DNA of 64,000 bases, from the NCBI GenBank assembly GCA_963780865.1, contig CAWADT010000016.1, forward strand, positions 1 through 64,000, read 5' to 3'. Both the position numbers and the translations under genes were made by a program. Shown here piece after piece: positions 62,229-64,000 of this stretch. Below the pieces are notes generated by a model that was not told where the DNA came from, did not search any database, and saw only the letters and a list, made by a program, of their open reading frames with translations. This DNA comes from FEN-1073 sp963780865 (GTDB taxonomy: Bacteria; Chloroflexota; Anaerolineae; Anaerolineales; RBG-16-64-43). Each line of letters starts with the position of its first letter. Positions within the stretch are counted from its first letter, which is position 1.

Positions 62229-63395
62229 TCACGATCGTTTTCCGGCCAGGAGAAAAACAGGGAGGGCGGCCAGCTGAGCCGCAACGGAAAAGACGATCAA
62301 CGCCGGAAGAGAGACCTCATACAGAAGGCCCATCACCGCGCTTCCAAGAAACCAGGCCGCCCCGAAGCCGGTGTCGAACACGCCGTAAGCCGTGCTTCTC
62401 TTTTCCACGGGGGTCACGCCGGTCAGCGCGGCTTTGAGCAGCGAATCCTGCGCCCCAATCCCGATCCCCCACAATACCATCCCGATCAACGCGAAAGACA
62501 AGCCGCCCAGGAAAACCAATGGTGCGAAAAACGCGGCGAGGAAGAACGCCAGCACAAGCGTGAAGACGCCGAGCCGGTCGTAGAGTCCGCCGAACACCAG
62601 CGCAGCCAGGGCGCCGGTCGCCATCGCGACGGCGTAGAGCAGCGGAGTGGCGACGACCGATACGCTGCCCGCCTTCTGAAAGTGGAACGCGATCAGGGAG
62701 AAATCCGCGAATCCGGCAGCGATTAACCCCCCAGCCGCCAGATACAACCAATAGGCGCGCGAAAAACCCTTCGCCTGCAGCGGGACTGGCGCGCGGTTAT
62801 CCAATTCCTGCGGCCGCGGGAACCACAGCCGGGCGATGGTCAGTGTTATCAGGCAGAGCAGCGCCGAAACAAGCAGTACGGCAAACCCCTCGCGGTATCC
62901 TCCGCGCAAATAAAGAACCAGCGCTACGATCATTGGCCCGATAGTCGCTCCGCCCTGATCCATCGCCTCGTTGAGTCCGAACACCCAGCCGATTCCCATC
63001 TTCCCGCCGGTGTAGGAAAGCATCGTTTCCACCGAGGGACGGCGGATGGCGCGCCCCGTCCGTTCTGCAATCATCAGCGCCGCCGCCGCCGGCCAGGATC
63101 CGGCCAGCGCGAGCGCCGGCACCGCCAGCATGTTGATCGCATACCCTAGGAAGGCAACCGCCCAATAGCGGTGTGTTTTATCCGCGAGGTATCCCGTCAC
63201 CGAGCGTAGTGCGTATCCGGCGAACTCGCCGAAGCCCGCCACCGCGCCGACCCACGCCGCGCTCGCCCCCAGCATTCCGAGAAACGGACCGGTGATGCTG
63301 CGCGCTCCCTCGTAGGTAAGGTCGGCAAACAGATTGACCAGACCGATGAGCAAAACAAACCGCAAAGCCGTGGATTTGGAGAGGATTTTTGTCAT
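62229..63395 (-). CDS. MFS transporter
   Basis: A 388-residue transporter with about 12 membrane helices. The first loop carries GFGEFAGYALRSVTGYLADK, an MFS A-motif variant, and IAERTGRAIRRPSVETMLSY and WGIGIGAQDSLLKAALTGV are characteristic of a drug/unknown-substrate subgroup. GAGAGGTTTTGCC precedes the ATG at 63395; the longer frame to 63482 runs into a palindromic repeat. Confidence 0.9.
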   Translation of the reverse strand: MTKILSKSTALRFVLLIGLVNLFADLTYEGARSITGPFLGMLGASAAWVGAVAGFGEFAGYALRSVTGYLADKTHRYWAVAFLGYAINMLAVPALALAGSWPAAAALMIAERTGRAIRRPSVETMLSYTGGKMGIGWVFGLNEAMDQGGATIGPMIVALVLYLRGGYREGFAVLLVSALLCLITLTIARLWFPRPQELDNRAPVPLQAKGFSRAYWLYLAAGGLIAAGFADFSLIAFHFQKAGSVSVVATPLLYAVAMATGALAALVFGGLYDRLGVFTLVLAFFLAAFFAPLVFLGGLSFALIGMVLWGIGIGAQDSLLKAALTGVTPVEKRSTAYGVFDTGFGAAWFLGSAVMGLLYEVSLPALIVFSVAAQLAALPVFLLAGKRS

Positions 63396-63421
63396 GGCAA
63401 AACCTCTCTGATATTTTTCCC

Positions 63422-63448
63422 GTAGCCGGGACGGCCCGTCCCGGCTAC
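63422..63448. repeat. Perfect palindrome of the GTAGCCGGGA family
   Basis: GTAGCCGGGACGG, one central C, and CCGTCCCGGCTAC: 13-bp perfect stem. Same family as the palindrome at 45684-45710 and the 21-base tandem repeat. It lies 27 bases before the MFS start on the minus strand. Confidence 0.75.
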
Positions 63449-63639
63449 ATTCTTTTTCACTATATTTATCGGAACAGACCATCCGGCTACATTCTATTTC
63501 GTCTCCGCTTCACATCCTCTTGGAACATTTCTGGATTTTATTCTACAACTCCCGCGATTAACGGATTGTCAGAATCCGCCCGGCCAAGGTTTTTTCCGCC
63601 GCCGTCCTTGACGCCCCTCTCGTTTCTTGCCATCCCATC

Positions 63640-63745
63640 CTCCCTCCCTAATCCCTCCCTCCTTCCCGTATCACGGGAAGGAGGGAGGGGGAGAGGATTC
63701 CATGTTTGCAGGAAATCATTCTTTGGGGAGGGTAGATGGGGCGGT
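63640..63745. repeat. Dispersed repeat, family F, copy 3
   Basis: CCCTCCCTCCTTCCCGTATC and CACGGGAAGGAGGGAGGGGG form a perfect long hairpin; GGGAGGGTAGATGGGG follows. It matches the family F copies at 44320 and 60500 with the centre deleted. Confidence 0.65.
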
Positions 63746-63840
63746 CACCCGCGGCCTCAAATTCAATCCGTTGCCCCGATCGGCGGATTCCATCGCAGCA
63801 TCCTAAGGCGTTTGGAATTTGTTTCCAACCTCCCGCGTCC

Positions 63841-63868
63841 TTGACGCCCTATCTCCCTCCTGTATAAT
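63841..63868 (+). promoter_or_regulatory. Promoter of serS
   Basis: TTGACG at 63841-63846, 16-base spacer, TATAAT at 63863-63868. The leader to the ATG is about 80 bases. No T-box core was recognised, although only part of a longer upstream region was read for it. Confidence 0.8.
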
Positions 63869-63953
63869 CCGACCACGATCCGCGCAAAGAGGCGCCCGCT
63901 TGCGTCCACGCTCCGGTGAACGCCCGGCGCGGGATTGCTTCACGGAGAAAGCC

Positions 63954-64000
63954 ATGCTCGATATCAACTACGTCCGGTCCCATCCGGAGGAAATCCGCAA
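63954..64000 (+). CDS. serS: Seryl-tRNA synthetase, N-terminal start (3' partial)
   Basis: Only the first 15 codons lie in the window: MLDINYVRSHPEEIR, which matches the start of SerRS proteins (MLDIKLIREN...). The ATG is preceded by CACGGAGAAAGCC. The frame is open to the window edge. The enzyme charges tRNA-Ser. Confidence 0.75.
   Translation, partial: MLDINYVRSHPEEIR

Overview
The window looks like a piece of a Chloroflexota (probably Anaerolineae) chromosome, most likely from an environmental or metagenome assembly. The evidence is GC-rich sequence, several exported proteins with Thr-Pro linkers after a single membrane anchor or lipobox, a very long SecA (1332 residues) with insertions and no C-terminal zinc site, a two-subunit glycine decarboxylase, and many short palindromic dispersed repeats. 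No rRNA, tRNA or CRISPR array was seen. This taxonomic call is an inference.

Layout. 1-4.7 kb: the end of a membrane protein, then a DUF58/transglutaminase pair on the minus strand. 5-13.6 kb: small accessory genes (YCII, Nudix, DUF362, ArsR-type regulator, AHSA1, DHFR-like) around an IS110/IS1111-type insertion sequence with a long non-coding tail. 13.8-15.9 kb: a beta-propeller lipoprotein. 16-23 kb (minus): a probable operon for the B12-binding methylmalonyl-CoA mutase subunit, MeaB, a GNAT, PRPP synthetase and SecA. 23.1-26.7 kb (plus): gcvH-gcvPA-gcvPB behind a good promoter and a structured leader. 27-38 kb: GH105-like hydrolase, RRM protein, TspO-like protein, an SPFH-HTH protein with a partner, patatin, PfkB kinase, ComM, ArfB and a PAS protein.

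38.3-44 kb is the most interesting part. It holds a small zinc-ribbon membrane protein, a large secreted/membrane protein ending in a Cys-Ala repeat tail, a radical SAM/SPASM protein with a PqqD-like N-terminal domain, a second copy of that protein that has lost its cluster cysteines, and a methyltransferase. The block is flanked by two direct copies of one repeat. It reads as a candidate system for modifying the Cys-Ala tail of a large membrane-anchored protein.

44.6-64 kb: a SIMPL lipoprotein, a 21-bp tandem repeat, pnp with a hairpin leader, two tandem AI-2E-type permeases each fused to acetyltransferase-like domains, a GT-C-like membrane protein, a three-gene ABC-2 exporter, an M50-like protease, an orphan NarL-type histidine kinase, a MoxR ATPase, an MgtA remnant, an MFS transporter and the first 47 bases of serS.

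Six apparent single-base frameshifts in four genes (beta-propeller, PfkB, comM three times, radical SAM) suggest consensus errors in the assembly rather than widespread gene decay.
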